Shown: in pieces, positions 32,813-45,358 of the stretch
Numbering within the stretch: the stretch's first letter is position 1
Layout of the letters: every line of letters begins with the position of its first letter
DNA from: Ceratothoa steindachneri
Lineage: Eukaryota > Arthropoda > Malacostraca > Isopoda > Cymothoidae
Length of the DNA: 64,000 nt
Direction: 5' to 3'
Assembly: GCA_963969495.1 (NCBI GenBank)
Contig: OZ018324.1
Span: forward strand, 137,064,579-137,128,578
The notes under the pieces: model-generated
Seen by the model: only the letters and a program-made list of their open reading frames with translations
Told to the model about the DNA's origin: nothing
Database searches by the model: none
Translations under genes and position numbers: made by a program

Positions 32813-35435
32813 GGCCCACACACTTGACAATCAAATGTTCTATAGATTCTCTCTGCCCCAATAGGCACCATTCGCATCTGTCCTCTCCTCCATTCCATCT
32901 ATATGTTCGCCCCTTCACCTCCAAGGATCCAGTCCTTGCCTTGAATAGTAGCTGGCTTGCAAAACTCCCATCATACATATTCTCAATGCAAGGCTCCTTT
33001 TTGCCTCTGTATACATTCAGACTTCTCTTTCCATTTATTCCTCTTCTCCAGAATCTAATATTTTTTTGTTTCAGCTTTCTGTTTGCTCTGTCCTCTATAT
33101 AGACTGCTTCTAATTAATACTTCATATCCAGTCTCATTACCTCTTTGCGCCACTCAATCCTATCATAGGCAGCATACACATAGCCTGCCCACGTCTCTAT
33201 TCTCATCCCTTGCAGTCTCAACTTATAGTTTGCTTTCATCCTTGCCACCCTCTTCATACCTATTCCAGCTCATTTCTCCTCTCAGTGCCTCTACTGCTAC
33301 ATAGGGATTGGCCGTAGTGCAATTCTTGCCACTTTGTTTTGGATCTTTTCCATTCTCTCCAATTCTGTCTTTGTCACTTTGCAGACTTCATACCTATACA
33401 GGCTACTTGGGACTGCTATCCCTTTCCACAGTTCCCTTATCATTTTATACTTATTTGGTTGCTTAGTTGCCATATTCCTCAGCATGCCAGTCATTTTTAG
33501 CATATTTACTTCATTTTGTCTCTTATGCTTCTCAAATATATCCTTCTGGGTACAGACTGTCACACCCAAGTATCTATAATCATTTACCACTTCTAGGATG
33601 TCATTTCCTAGGATCCATCCTTCATCTCATCGTTCCCCAAATATGATTATTTTGCACTTTCCTCTACTAAATTTACTCTCCATTCTTCCCCATACTGGTA
33701 CACCACATTCAAAAGTCTCTGCAAACATTGGGGTTAGACAAGGGTGTATGTACCATGTCTCCTAACGTGTTCAGCTTCTTCATTGAAGAACTTTGGAGTA
33801 AAGAGAGAAGGCTAAGGAGTCATGGTTGGAGATTGCATATTGACAACCCTGGGATTTTACTCCCTCCAAATTTCTTTAATGAAGAAGCTAACAAGCTAGG
33901 AGACATGGTACACCCTTGTCTAACCCCGACATCATTTACCATACAACCTGTTTCTATGTCTTTCAGATCTAGTTTGACTTTTGTTATTCTCATATAGTTT
34001 TTGTATTAAATTTAGAATATTTGCATCCATCCCCAAGTCTCTTAGTCTTGCAAACAATTTTGTTCTATCAAAGGCTTTCTTTATATCAAGAAAGCAGACA
34101 TATGGCACACGCTCTTGTTTTCTTACCCTCTCTATTACATTCTGTAGTATATCGAGATTGTCTATAGCTCTTCTTCTAGTCCTGAATCCATTTTGCTCAT
34201 CACCAAGTATCTCTTCACATTCATCCCAATCCTTCAGTTTCTTTGTTATGATGCTACCAAAGAACTTTCCTATCACACTCATTATGGCTACTGGCCTGTA
34301 GCTATCCGCCAGTCTTTACCACCTTTGGGCAACAAAGTAATCCTAATTTTATGCCAAGTCTCAGGCACCCATCCATTCACCAGTATATCATTAAATAGGG
34401 TTGTCAGTAACTCCTTCATCCTTTCTCCTCCATATTTCAGAAATTCACCAACTATACTTTCTTGATCCATTGCCTTATGGTTTTTTAACTTTTTCAGCCC
34501 ATACTCTATGTCCTCCTTGTTGATTCCTATACATTCATCCTCTAATTCCTTTACTGCATACAGAAGTTCCTCACTAGCTCTGATTCCTTCCCATCCCTCA
34601 CGTGCCCAAATGATTCTTCCCCAATATTCTTCAATTTGCATCTTTATTTTTTCCTCATTCCTGGCATTCTCCTTCCGTTGTCTTCATTATTTCTTTGTCC
34701 TCACTTTTTTCCCATTCCAAGGCCCTCCTCAGATATCTCCACTGCTCTCTTTCTCAGACATTTACACCCAACTTGCTCCACTGTCTTATTTTTTCCTCTT
34801 CCTCCTTGATCTTTGCATCCCAGATTACTTGTGTAACCTTTTTCTTTTGCTTCCTATATTCTAATTCCATTCTTTCCTCTTGTTCTGCCTCAACTCTCTC
34901 CCTCTACTTTGCCTTAGTTTTCTTAGTTGTTTGTTCATCTTTCTCCTAGTTAAGTACTCTTTCTCTACTTCCTTTTTCCACCACCCCTTGCTTAACCTTT
35001 TCCCTCCTGTTCGGATCCATTTTTTTCTAATCTTTTGCACTGCCAGCTCTTTTATTTTTTCTTCTAATTGCGTATAATTTACCCTCATATCCTCAGACAT
35101 TATTAGTCTTGACAATGCTTCTTCCATTTCATTTTCATATGCTCCCCAATCCGCCCCTTTTCTTTTCCATATATTTCTCCGCTTTCCCCTTTTCATTTCC
35201 CATACTGGGTCCCATTTTACTTCCACTATTATAGCGTTATGGTCAGTTTGAATCTCTATTTCCTGATCCACATCATACATATACCTTCATCTATCTCGCC
35301 ACACTTTCTGTTCATTATAGTAAAATCTATTGCACTCCTCTCTCCTTGTCGCCAGATTGGGATTCCTTGTACTTCTAGATTCTTCAGAATTACATCACTT
35401 TCAATTATCCATCGATACACCATTTGGTAAAATTG
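32813..35435 (-). mobile_element. LINE family X, copy 2: endonuclease end, RT
   Basis: From right to left on the minus strand: WRQGERSAIDFTIMNRK and IEIQTDHNAIIVEVKWDP (the endonuclease SDH position reads TDH, near 35240), then a long basic linker. RT fingers follow: MDQESIVGEFLKYGGERM near 34470, EILGDEQNGFRTRRRAIDNL near 34200, VCFLDIKKAFDRTKLFARL near 34090 (first Asp). The GVRQGCTMSP motif is near 33925. The YADD motif is lost in an inverted segment at 33727-33932. The thumb resumes with VVYQYGEEWRV near 33690, YRYLGVTVCTQKDIFEKHKR and VARIALRPIPM near 33300. The endonuclease N-terminus is missing. Confidence 0.75.
33727..33932. repeat. Imperfect inverted repeat within the LINE RT
   Basis: The left arm (from 33727, GGGGTTAGACAAGGGTGTA) and the reverse complement of the right arm (ending 33932) match over about 80 bp with indels. 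Both arms encode the RT motif GVRQGCTMSP, one on each strand. It replaces the expected YADD region of this LINE copy. Confidence 0.8.
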
Positions 35436-36951
35436 AAGGCGAGCTGCTCTGGGTGATTCTGACCTTTTCCTTAGACAATTGAAGCTGTTTTTCTTTTAGG
35501 TTTTGTTCCTTTCCATAACGTTTCATCCTCTTTCACTATAATAGTTAACTGAAGTCTTCAACAAACAATGCTTTGTTTTGTACTCTTTGTAACGTGTTTT
35601 CGCAACATTTTTGGGTAATACTTCAGTTTAGGCGTGCCATTTCTGGGCTACAATCTAGGCCTTATGACATCAGACAGTAGCTTCAAAGGGGGCCCATCAC
35701 GGTGTTGTATTTGTTTTGTTTTTTTCCTTTCTTCTTTATTATTTAGTAAATGCCTGCACTTCTACTTAATTATATTATTTAGTAATGCATTGATTTTTTT
35801 TAGAATTACTAATGTATTAAACTTTGCATTTTTCATTTAACTATTTTTGAGAAACTAAACCATTAATTTCACACACTGGCAACCCTTAATTCAACCTTAT
35901 TTCAAATATTGGCAACCCTGAAACCAAGCAGTTAAAAGAGCGTGATACCTGTAAATACAGTTTGTTCAACTTCAATATGACTTGTGTTAATGCCTCAGTC
36001 AATTTAATAGACTTTTCTATAGATTGTGGTCTCATTTAAAAGAAGCATGGATATATTATAATAGTGAAAGGTGAAGATAGGGTAAACCTGAACATCTGCA
36101 TCACACGCTCGTCTCCGCTGACTAATTTTGAGTTACGACTCATGAAGGGGATCGCTCTGCGATTACCCTGAGATTTCAATCCATTGAGGGGAGGGGGTCT
36201 GGGGGGCACAGCCCCCAGTATATAATCATAATTATTTATGGAATAATGTTCTCACATTGTTTTTTTTTAGCAAATCATTTCTATGCGTCTGAACGAAATA
36301 TAAAGGCAACTTGATCCGAATAGATTTTGGCTGAAATCTATTTCCAAAGTAACTAAAAAAAATGTTAATTTTTGGCAAACGTGCTATTGGCTCTCCACAT
36401 TTATTGAAATAATAGGTGATAGTGTCACCTACTTTAGGCTATTTTCGCCAAAAAAATAACATTTTTAGTTACTTTCAAAATGAGGGGCTTCGCCTTTTGA
36501 TGTCTGACATCATAAGGCCCAAATTATACTCTAAATTTATAGCCCAGAAACAGTGCCCCCTATCGTGCGCCCCTAAACTGAACTATTACCCATTTTTTCA
36601 CTCAATTCTTTCTTTTTTATATATAATCTATCATTTATTAATCGTTTTATTTAATTTTTTACTCTTTTAGCATAAATATTTCAAAATTATCTTGGAATTA
36701 TTATTTTTTTTAGCGATCTGCACTCAAAGGAACATTTTTATCAGACTCGGTAAATGTTGCGAGTATGGGCGGATGCGATTCTAGCTTATTTTGAGTGTCG
36801 GCTCATTGTTGGGGATGGCTCATCGGGGGAATGGGCCTATGATGATCCTGAGATTTCAATCATTTGGTTATATAATTGGAAATCACCATAAACTTCGTCC
36901 ACATATATTTCAGCTCAAAAAAGTAGCCCAAAATAAGCTAGGACTCAGATA
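35436..36951. repeat. Non-coding stretch flanked by a 100-bp inverted repeat
   Basis: No gene is seen. The sequence from 35613 (GGGTAATACTTCAGTTTAGG) recurs inverted ending at 36591 (CCTAAACTGAACTATTACCC). Further matched blocks (TTTCTGGGCTA, GGCCTTATGA) lie in the same order. The pair spans about 980 bp and could be the ends of a small non-autonomous element. The inside is AT-rich with no open frame of note. Confidence 0.5.
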
Positions 36952-37435
36952 ATAATAATAATGTCTTTTCTAATGCGCTCTTCAAGGCCTGAGGCCTTCC
37001 CAGAGCGCACGTTGTGCTGAGATGAGAATGGAAAAGAGGGAGGAGAAGGCAATACTGAAAAGATGCCTTTTCAGGAGACACTTAAATGTGGTCAGAGAGG
37101 GAGAAGACCTGATTTCAGCAGGAAGAGCATTCCACAACTTAGGGTCGCAGATTGAGAAGAAGCAGTCCCCCATTGAGCAGAGGGATGAATGAAGAATATT
37201 CAAAAGAGGTGCATGTGATGACCGAAGGGCCCAAGGGACATGGCGTGGTGAGAGGGCAGAAGAGAAGTATCTTGAAGTGAGTACAGGATCTGACAGGGAG
37301 CCAGTGCAGTTCATGCAGCAAGGGTTTCGAGGAAGAGAAGCGAGGGCGACGGAGGAGAAGCCGGGCGGCATAGTTCTGTACAAGTTGAAGAGGGCGGAGA
37401 GAGGAGGATGGCAGATTCACAAGCAGAGAGTTACA
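36952..37435 (-). pseudogene. L2-like LINE ORF2, C-terminal end
   Basis: The minus strand reads LRPLQLVQNYAARLLLRRPR, LLHELHWLPVRS and, after a frame change, KLWNALPAEIRSSPSLTTFK and LLKRHLFSIAFSS. These are the standard C-terminal motifs of L2-type ORF2 proteins. The right edge, TTACA at 37431-37435, is the target duplication of the DNA transposon. Confidence 0.8.
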
Positions 37436-37909
37436 GGTCATTCCATATGAAATCAACCAATTTGGGGGCAAATTTTAAGTCACCATCACCGATTTTTATG
37501 AAAATTGGTATACAGGTTGAATTCGATGAGAGAAAAACAATGAAACACTTCCCAGCCCTCAATTTTGAATAGCTCAAAAGTTATAACCTGTCAAAGTTGA
37601 GAAAAATTGTCAAATTTCTTGATACCAGTATTTGAAAAAAAAATATTTCTCCCTTATTATAGCACATAAAACAATGAATTATGTATTTTTTTAAAAGCTT
37701 AAGGGTTGCTCTAAACATTTTTAACAGCAAAATTAATTTTTGATAAAATGTTTTATTGACCTTTAAAAAAATATATTGGTATCAATAAATTTGTGTGTAA
37801 TTTTTTTTTTAAATATATATGCCTTTAGACTACAATATAAGATAAATTTCATTCTGGGTTTTTCATTATATCAGGAGTTATGATCAATTTTGTAACCATT
37901 GGTATGCCA
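37436..37909 (+). repeat. Left terminal inverted repeat of the DNA transposon
   Basis: 474 bp matching the reverse complement of 40863-41330. It is AT-rich, without coding content, and includes TTAAGCTTTT-like and TATAACCTGTCAAAGTTGAG blocks found in both ends. Confidence 0.92.
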
Positions 37910-38073
37910 ATTTTTACCTATTTTTATGTTATAAATTTTACCTATTAGGTGTTACTTTATAAACTATGAAAGCTAATTTAAAATTTTTTCTTTTTTTTCA
38001 GAAAGTTTAATATTTAGATAAAAAAGTAATTAATAATTTGCATTACCAATTATTTGTATTTTAACAAATTATT

Positions 38074-40437
38074 ATGGATGAGAAGAGAAAGCATTTTTTA
38101 AATATTAAGTATTGCTGCAATCCTTACAAAGGTCACAAAAAATTAATAAAGAAAAATCTGAGACTAATTTCAGAAGACTTAATAAGAGAATATCCAAAAT
38201 TAAAAAATTTTAAGGACCAAAAAATCTGTGATAACTGCAGAAAAAAGATAGCTGATGATGATAGTTCTTCATCTCAAAATACGAATCCAAGCCTTTCAGA
38301 AGAAAGAATGGAAATTGCTGAACAGGAAGAACCACAAGAAGCATTAACTGAATTAAATAAATCATTAATAGCTATTTGGAGAGTCACCAGTCAAGAAATT
38401 TAAAATGGATGTAGTAAAAAAATATAGTTCAGATAAAATTAATAAAATTAAAAAATCCATTTCAAGTAAACTCAGAACTGTAGGCTCTGCAACAAAATAT
38501 CCATTACCCTTGGATCAAGACCCAGAGTCTTCTAGAACAGAATCAAGTAAAGATGGTGAAGAAATGATAAATCAACTGAAGGAGAAATTTCAAACTACTA
38601 GTAAAAGGTCTGAGCAGCTGCAAATCTTAACTGTTTTGCCAAAAAGCTGGAGCTAATCAAAAATTAAATCTGAATTTAATGTTACTAATTACATGGCCAG
38701 ACAAGCTAAAAAACTAGCAATGGAAGAAGGAATAATGTCATTGCCAAGCAAAAGAAAAGGTACATTTCCATCAGAAACAATTAAAGTAGTAGAAGACTTT
38801 TATAAAAATGAAGAAGTAAGCAGAATTATGCCAGGGAAAAAAGATTTCAAGTGTTAGAAAAGATGGACAGAAAACTCATGAACAAAAATACTTAATTTTG
38901 GGAAATTTAAAAGAAATTTATCATTTATTTAAAACAAAATACCCAGACACTAAGATTGGCTTTTCAAAATTTGCTGAGCTGAGACCCAACGAGTGTGTAT
39001 TAGCTGGTGGTGCAGGAACTCACAGTGTGTGTGTTTGCACACATCATCAAAATGTTAAACTGATGATTATTGGTACAAGGCTACCACAGTTGACAAAAGA
39101 CAGTGACCTGAATTTAGATGATTACAAAACATGTCTATCATTCATTACATGTGACCCTCCAACTTATGAGTGCTATTTTGATGAATGCTCAGAATGTTTT
39201 TCTAAAATAGACGAACTAAAACTATATGTTACTGAAATTTTGGATGACAATATGATTGATGAGGTAAATTACAAGTAGTGGCTCTCAACTGATCGCTCAA
39301 CTTTAGAGCTTGTTTGAAGAACAACTGAAGAATTTATAGACACTTTTACCTTAAGACTTCTCAATTTAAAAAAACATGATTTCATAGCAAAAAAGCAGGC
39401 ACAATTTTGTTCAACTAAAAAAGAAGAACTAAAAGATGGTGAAATCTTAGTAGTATGCGATTTTGCTGAAAATTACTCATTCCTTCTTCAGGATGCAGCA
39501 CAAGGGTACCACTGGAATAACTCCCAAGCTACATTACATCCCTTTCTTTCCTACTACAAAGAAGCTGGGGAAACACAACACATAAGTTTTGTTGTGATTT
39601 CAAACTGCTTGAAGCATGACACTGTTGCAGTCCATTTATTTAAAAAAAAACTTATTGAATTTTTTAAAAAAGAACTCAAATTCCCAATAACAAAAATTAT
39701 ATATTTTTCTGATGGAGCTGTGTCACAATATAAAAATTTTAAAAACTTTATTAATTTATGTCACCATAAATGGATTGGAAGCAGAATGGCATTTCTTTGC
39801 TACATCTCATGGAAAAGGACCATGCGATGGTGTAGGGGGCACAGTAAAAAGACTAGCAGCAAAAGCTAGCCTGCAAAGAGCATATAATGATCAGATAATG
39901 ACTCCTCAACAGCTCTTTGATTTTGCTGAAAGACACATTAAGGGAATCAAATTTTCATATGTCCCAAATAGTGAATACATTGAAGAAAAAAATTATTTGC
40001 AAGAAAGATTTGACCAGGCCTCTGCAATAATTGGTACCCCAAAATTACACAGTTTTGAGCCAGTTAATGAAAATGAACTAAGAGTGAAAACAATATCATC
40101 TGCATCAGAATTAAAGAAAGTGAAAATATCCTATACAGAGGCAATATTATTGGAGGATGTAAAAGGATTTGTCACTGCTAAGTATGATGACAAATGGTAC
40201 TTAGGGTGTGTATTGGATACCAATGTTGAGAAAATGACAGTTAAAATAACATTCCTAGAACCAGAAGGACCATCAAATTCATTTAAATATCCAAGAAAAC
40301 CAGATGTATTAGTATTGCCATTAGATGACATATTGAGCATTGTTGAGCCTGTAACAGCAACAGGAAGAACTTACAAACTATCTAAAAATGAACAATTAAA
40401 ATCAACAGAAATAATGCAGAAAAAAATTGATTCCTAA
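38074..40437 (+). pseudogene. Putative transposase of the unclassified element, decayed
   Basis: An ATG at 38074 starts a basic N-terminus with two cysteine pairs (YCCNPYKGHKK; ICDNCRKKI). Stops at 38401, 38654, 39276 and 39315, and frame changes near 38404, 38845 and 39780, interrupt it. Later blocks are conserved in style: GAGTHSVCVCTHHQNVKLM near 39015, ILVVCDFAENYSFLLQDA near 39445, IIYFSDGAVSQYKNFKNF near 39695 and ATSHGKGPCDGVGGTVKRLA near 39795. The last three could supply the acidic residues of an RNase H-like transposase, which is inference. The C-terminus is open to 40437. I recognise the family from many uncharacterised multi-copy proteins in arthropods and Hydra. I have no established function for it. 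Confidence 0.6.
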
Positions 40438-40454
40438 ATTATTATAAAAAGAAT

Positions 40455-40600
40455 AAATTCATTTTGGGAGGTTGGGTGGGACTTGTGGCTTTTTTGCTGA
40501 GCTATCAGGAGTGGCCCCTTAGGCGATGGGGATACCAGCAGTTATGCAGGTATCTTAACTGTTGGTAGTGGCTTTGCCACCGTTGACCATAGCAAATTAT
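40455..40600. other. GC-rich island inside the DNA transposon
   Basis: Within otherwise AT-rich sequence about 145 bp are GC-rich, with a hairpin GTAGTGGCTTTGCCAC near 40565. It is not coding. It could be a small insertion such as a SINE or LINE scrap. Confidence 0.35.
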
Positions 40601-40862
40601 AAATTAAATACATAGGTAGGTAGCTTTAAAAATATTTATAATTTTAAATAAAAAATTACTGAAAGTTCCTTTTTTCTTGTAGGTAGGATTTAACACATAT
40701 CTATAGAATTAATGATTCTAATACACGAGTATATATTAAAAGCATTCAAATATAATACTTAGGCATCTAATAATTGATAACTAACTCTGTGAATATGACG
40801 TAACTCTGTTAATATGACAAAGATGCATATAAAAAAAATTTATTTGTGAAGATAGCAAAAAA

Positions 40863-41330
40863 TGGCCATACCAGTGGTTACAAAATTGATCATAACTCCT
40901 GATATAATGAAAAACCCAGAATGAAATTTATCTTATATTGTAGCCTAAAGGCATATATATTTTTAAAAAAATTACACAAAAATTTATTGATACTAATATA
41001 TTTTTTTTAAAGGTCAAACAAATTTTTTGGACCAAAAATTAATTTTGTTGTTAAAAATGTTTAGAGCAACCCTTAAGCTTAAAAAAAATACATAATTCAT
41101 TGTTTTATGTGCTATAATAAGGGAGAAATAATTTTTTTATCAATGCTGGTATCAAGAAATTTGACAATTTTTCTCAACTTTGACAGGTTATAACTTTTGA
41201 GCTATTCAAAATTGAGGGCTGGGAAGTGTCTCATTGTTTTTCTCTCATCAAAATCAACCTGTATACCAATTTTCATCAAAATCGGTGATGGTGACTAAAT
41301 GTCCCTTGTTGAATTCGGATGGAATGACCC
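40863..41330 (-). repeat. Right terminal inverted repeat of the DNA transposon
   Basis: About 468 bp, the inverted partner of 37436-37909. Its outermost base is one C longer than the left end. Confidence 0.92.
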
Positions 41331-42545
41331 TTACAGTAGTCAAGGCGTGAGGTGATGGAGGCATGAACAGCAGTCTCAAGACTTTGGCGATCAAAGTGAG
41401 AGCGAATGTGAGAGAAGTTATGAAGGAAACATAGAGAGGATTTGCTGACATTGTGGATATGAGGCTTGAAGGAGAGATGCTCATCAAAAACAACACCCAG
41501 ATTCCTAACACAGTCAGAGAAAATGATAGTATTACCGCCCAGAGTAAGCGAGGGAAAGAGAGATTTAGATTTTTTGACAAGAGCAGGGGTGCCGACGAGG
41601 AGGACCTCAGTTTTGGAGTGATTAAGCCTGAGGAAGTTGGTAGAGAGCCAGTCAGAAATGGAGGAGTAGGCAGCCAGGAGGTCAGTGATAGAGTAGGCAA
41701 GAGACGTGCTGGATGAGGAAACGAAAATTTGAGTGTCATCAGCATATAGGTGGAAGGATAGACCGAGATTATAGAGAAGGGAACTAAGAGGGAGAAGGTA
41801 AATACGAAATAGTAGAGGACCAAGGACAGAGCCTTGTGGCACTCCAAAGCGAATGGGGGTGGAGTCGGATGAAACGTCGTCAATCACAACGGATTGGGTA
41901 CGAGACGAGAGGTAAGAGCCGAACCAGTCAAGCAAGGTGCCTGATATGCCGAGGAAAGAGTGGAGACGATCAAGTAGGACGGTATGGTCAATAGTATCGA
42001 AGGCAGAGGAGAGGTCGAGTAGAACCAGGATGGAGGCACAAAGAAGGGGTTTCTGTGGAGTGACCTGACTTGAAACCAGATTGATAGGTTTCATCAATGT
42101 TACAGTCCACCATGTGACTGTTGATGCGTGAAGCAACCACTCTCTCCAGAACCTTAGAGAGGAAAGGAAGTTGCAAAATCGGGCGATAATTGGAAGGGTC
42201 AGTGGGGTTCAGTTGAGGCTTTTTAAGAATCGGACGGATGTGGGCACATTTGAAGGAAGAGGGAACAAGACCAGTTGCAAATGAAGTGTTGAACAGGTGA
42301 AGAAGCGTTGGGAGGATAGCAGGCAGAATTTTACATAACAGTTTAGGCGTAAAAATGTCCTTTGGGGAGCCCGATTTCTTAGAATGTGAGAGCGGGGCTA
42401 TAAGATCCAACGCAGTCACAGCGGGGAAAACGATAAGCGGCTGAGGCGGGAAGTCAGGGAGAATGGCAGGAGCCGGGACAGAAGGCTGAGGGAGGGAGGC
42501 ACGGAGGTTAGTGACCTTATCTGTGAAGAAATTCGAGAGAGTAGT
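41331..42545 (-). pseudogene. L2-like LINE reverse transcriptase
   Basis: The minus strand, in two frames, shows CAHIRPILKKPQLNPTDPSN and FLSKVLERVVASRINSHM near 42180-42220, then LVLLDLSSAFDTIDHTVLL (first Asp, near 42020). RFGVPQGSVLGPLLFRIYLL and SFHLYADDTQIFVSSSS follow, with an intact YADD near 41745. LGVVFDEHLSFKPHIHNVSK and SITSRLDYC come next, and the frame stops against the transposon. A frame change near 42060 and the insertions inactivate it. It is typical of the L2 group. Confidence 0.85.
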
Positions 42546-42677
42546 ACATTTAAATTTGGACTACCTACTACCCTCCGCCGCAATTTGTTCCAGAAGTCTA
42601 CCACTCTATTGGTGAAAAAATATTTTCTTAAAACCAACCTACATACACCCTTGCTTTTTAATTTTCAAGTGGTGACC

Positions 42678-45285
42678 TCAAGTCCAATTTCCATCATCTA
42701 ACTCAAAAAACTTGCTAACATCCAATTTATCTATCCCATAAAAATTTTTAAACAGCTCAATCATATCCCCTCTCACACACCTCCTTTCGAACGAGAACAT
42801 ATTTAATACCCTGAGTCTATCTATATATTCAAGGTGCCTCAGGGAAGGAATAATCTTTGTTGCCCTCCGTTGAAGTGACTCAAGAAGGTTAATATCGTGT
42901 CTAAAATTTGGGGACCATGCCTGTATACAGTACTCTAGATGTGGCCTAACATAAGAGTTATAGAGTTTAAGAATAACCTCCTTACTTTTGTAACTGACAT
43001 TTCTCTTAATGAAACCCAGCACTCTATTTGCCCTATTTCTTGCTTCAATACACTGCTTAGAAAACCTTAATGACTTATCTATTACTACTCCTAGATCTTT
43101 CTCATCCTCTACTGAGCTCAGCCAATGCCCATCCATTTCATAGTTAAATTCTCTATTATCTTTTCCCATGTTAATAACTTTGCACTTATCAAGGTTGAAA
43201 GTCATTTGCCACTTATGTGCCCAGGATAACAATTTATTTAAATCCCCCTGCACTTTAAAATTATCATCAATATCTTTAACTACAGCTGCTAATTTAGTAT
43301 TATCTGCAAAAATTGACACTTTATTATTAACTGCCTCCCAAAGATCGTTTATATAGATGACAAATAATAATGGACCGAGAACTGATCCCTGAGGAACCCC
43401 ACTGATAACATCCCTCCACTCTGACTTTACACCATTTAGCACTACCCTTTGCTTCCTGTCTTTCAGCCACTCAGCTATCCAATTTGAAACACACCCACAT
43501 ATCCCAATCATTATTAATTTATGAACTAGTCTCCTATGTGGTACCTTATCAAATGCTTTACTAAAATCTAAGTAAATTATATCTACATTCTCTCCCTTAT
43601 CTACTTGATCTGTTACAAACTCCAGAAAGTCTAGTAAATTAGTCAAACATGATCTACCTGATCTAAACCCATGCTGAGCATCGCTGATTAACCCCTCCCT
43701 CTCTAGATGTTGGCAAATCCCTTTTTTAACTATTTACAAGAATTTTACAGACTACAGGAGTTAGGCTAACCGGTCTAAAGTTATTTGGATCCTCTTTACT
43801 ACCCTTCTTGAAAATGGGGACTACATTCGCTCTCTTCCAATCATCTGGTATTTCTCCATATTCCAGTGACCTAGTATACAACTTCTCCAGAGCTATTGAG
43901 ATACTTTCTACCCCTTCTTTAAGTATTCTAGAATGAATATTATCAGGGCCGGAGGCCTTGGTAGTATCTAACTCACCTATTAGTTCTTTTATCGTCCTCC
44001 AATCCACACTAATGGTAGTAAACAACTCTTTCCCTGACCCATGAGTACTATACATAAGACTATTTAGTTTCTCCTTTGTAAATACTGATGCAAAATGACA
44101 ATTTAGTCCCTCAACTATTTCCTCATCAGTTTCTCTCACAACCCCTTCATATTTGATAGGCCCTATTTTAACTCTGCCAGACTTATTATTAATTTTATAG
44201 TAACTAAAGAACTTTCTAGGATCTTTGTTGCTATCCTGAGCTAATTTAATTTCTGACACCCTTTTGTTCTTCTTTATAATCTTATTTAACTCATTCCTAG
44301 CCATTCTATAATCACTTAAATTTTGAATATTATTTTGTACCTGTAATTTTTTATATGCTCTTTTCTTCTCTGAAATTTTTCTAGCTATCTTCTGATTCCA
44401 CCATAATGGTTTTCTACTTTTGTTCCTAATGGCCTTCATTGGGATACATTGTTCTTGGACTACATTTATTATATGCTTGAAAGTATCCCACATCCCATAA
44501 GCATTTTTACTTCTGAATTCTACATCCCAGTCTACAAAATTTAGCAAGCTTCGGAGTTTTACATAATCTCCCTTATGAAAATTTGGAACTTTTACAGCAT
44601 TCTCGGTTATTTTACCCTTCTCAATTCCCAATGCTTCCCCAACAGTCAATTCTTGAACTAAATGATCACTGTTAGCAAGTACTAAATCTAATATATTGTC
44701 CCCACTCATTGGCTCATTAACAAATTGATTCAAAAAATTATCCTCAAAGCATTCTATGAACCTGCCACTTGTTCTATCCCTACCTATCATATTTTCCCAG
44801 TCCACAGAGTTTAAGTCGAAGTCCCCAATAATAACTGCATCTGTTTCACATCCCTTACTTATTTCCCTTATCATTAGTTCATCCATATCATCAGTCTGCC
44901 CAAGTGGCCTGTAAAAAGCTCCCAAATGCACCATTCTATTTTTACTGAACCTAATATCTATCCAAAGTGACTCAACTCCATCCTGCTTTATTGAAGTATT
45001 TAAACTTGAAACAATGTTTTTTTTTATATAGATAATTATTCCTCCATCAATCCTACCTGTCCTTTGACTAATGTACATATTATAGCCCTGTAAATCAAAT
45101 TCACTTATAGTGTCACTAAATTCTATTTCATTAACCCATGATTCAGTAACACATAATATATCTATATCCTCATTGCTAATATAACTAAATAGCTCATCCT
45201 TCTTGTTTCTAAGACTACGAGCATTTGTATAGAAACAATTTAACCCCCTATCCCTGAAGCACCTCTTGAAACCTGAATGACCTCA
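42678..45285 (-). pseudogene. CR1-like family C ORF2: endonuclease and RT
   Basis: The endonuclease (APE type) starts near 45250: NCFYTNARSLRNKKDELF, ILCVTESWVNE (Glu), GGIIIYIKKN, IIGDFDLNSVDWE near 44815. RT follows with SGPDNIHSRILKEGVE, ANVVPIFKKGSKEDPNNFRP, IIYLDFSKAFDKVPHRRL (first Asp, near 43575) and ISGVPQGSVLGPLLFVIYIN. The catalytic site reads FADN instead of FADD (near 43315). One frame change near 43735 and a TGA at 42678 break it. No ATG is present before 45078 in the frame, while an in-frame TGA lies near 45288. RT activity would be lost. Confidence 0.85.
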
Positions 45286-45358
45286 CCTCTATCGCCTTGG
45301 AACCTATTTCTGTTATCTGCCAAGGCCATTCTCATAATTCCCTGACCACTATTAGTAT

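Larger units (their letters stand above)
37436..41330. mobile_element. Unclassified DNA transposon with ~470-bp inverted termini
   Basis: The left terminus starts GGTCATTCCAT at 37436 and the right terminus, read inward on the minus strand, starts GGGTCATTCCAT at 41330. The inverted match continues, with scattered changes and small indels, to about 37909 on the left and 40863 on the right. TTACA stands just outside each end (37431-37435 and 41331-41335), a 5-bp target duplication, and removing the insert rejoins the L2-like LINE frame. Length is about 3895 bp. One decayed plus-strand gene lies inside. Terminal repeats of this length with a 5-bp duplication do not match a superfamily I can name with confidence. 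Confidence 0.9.
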
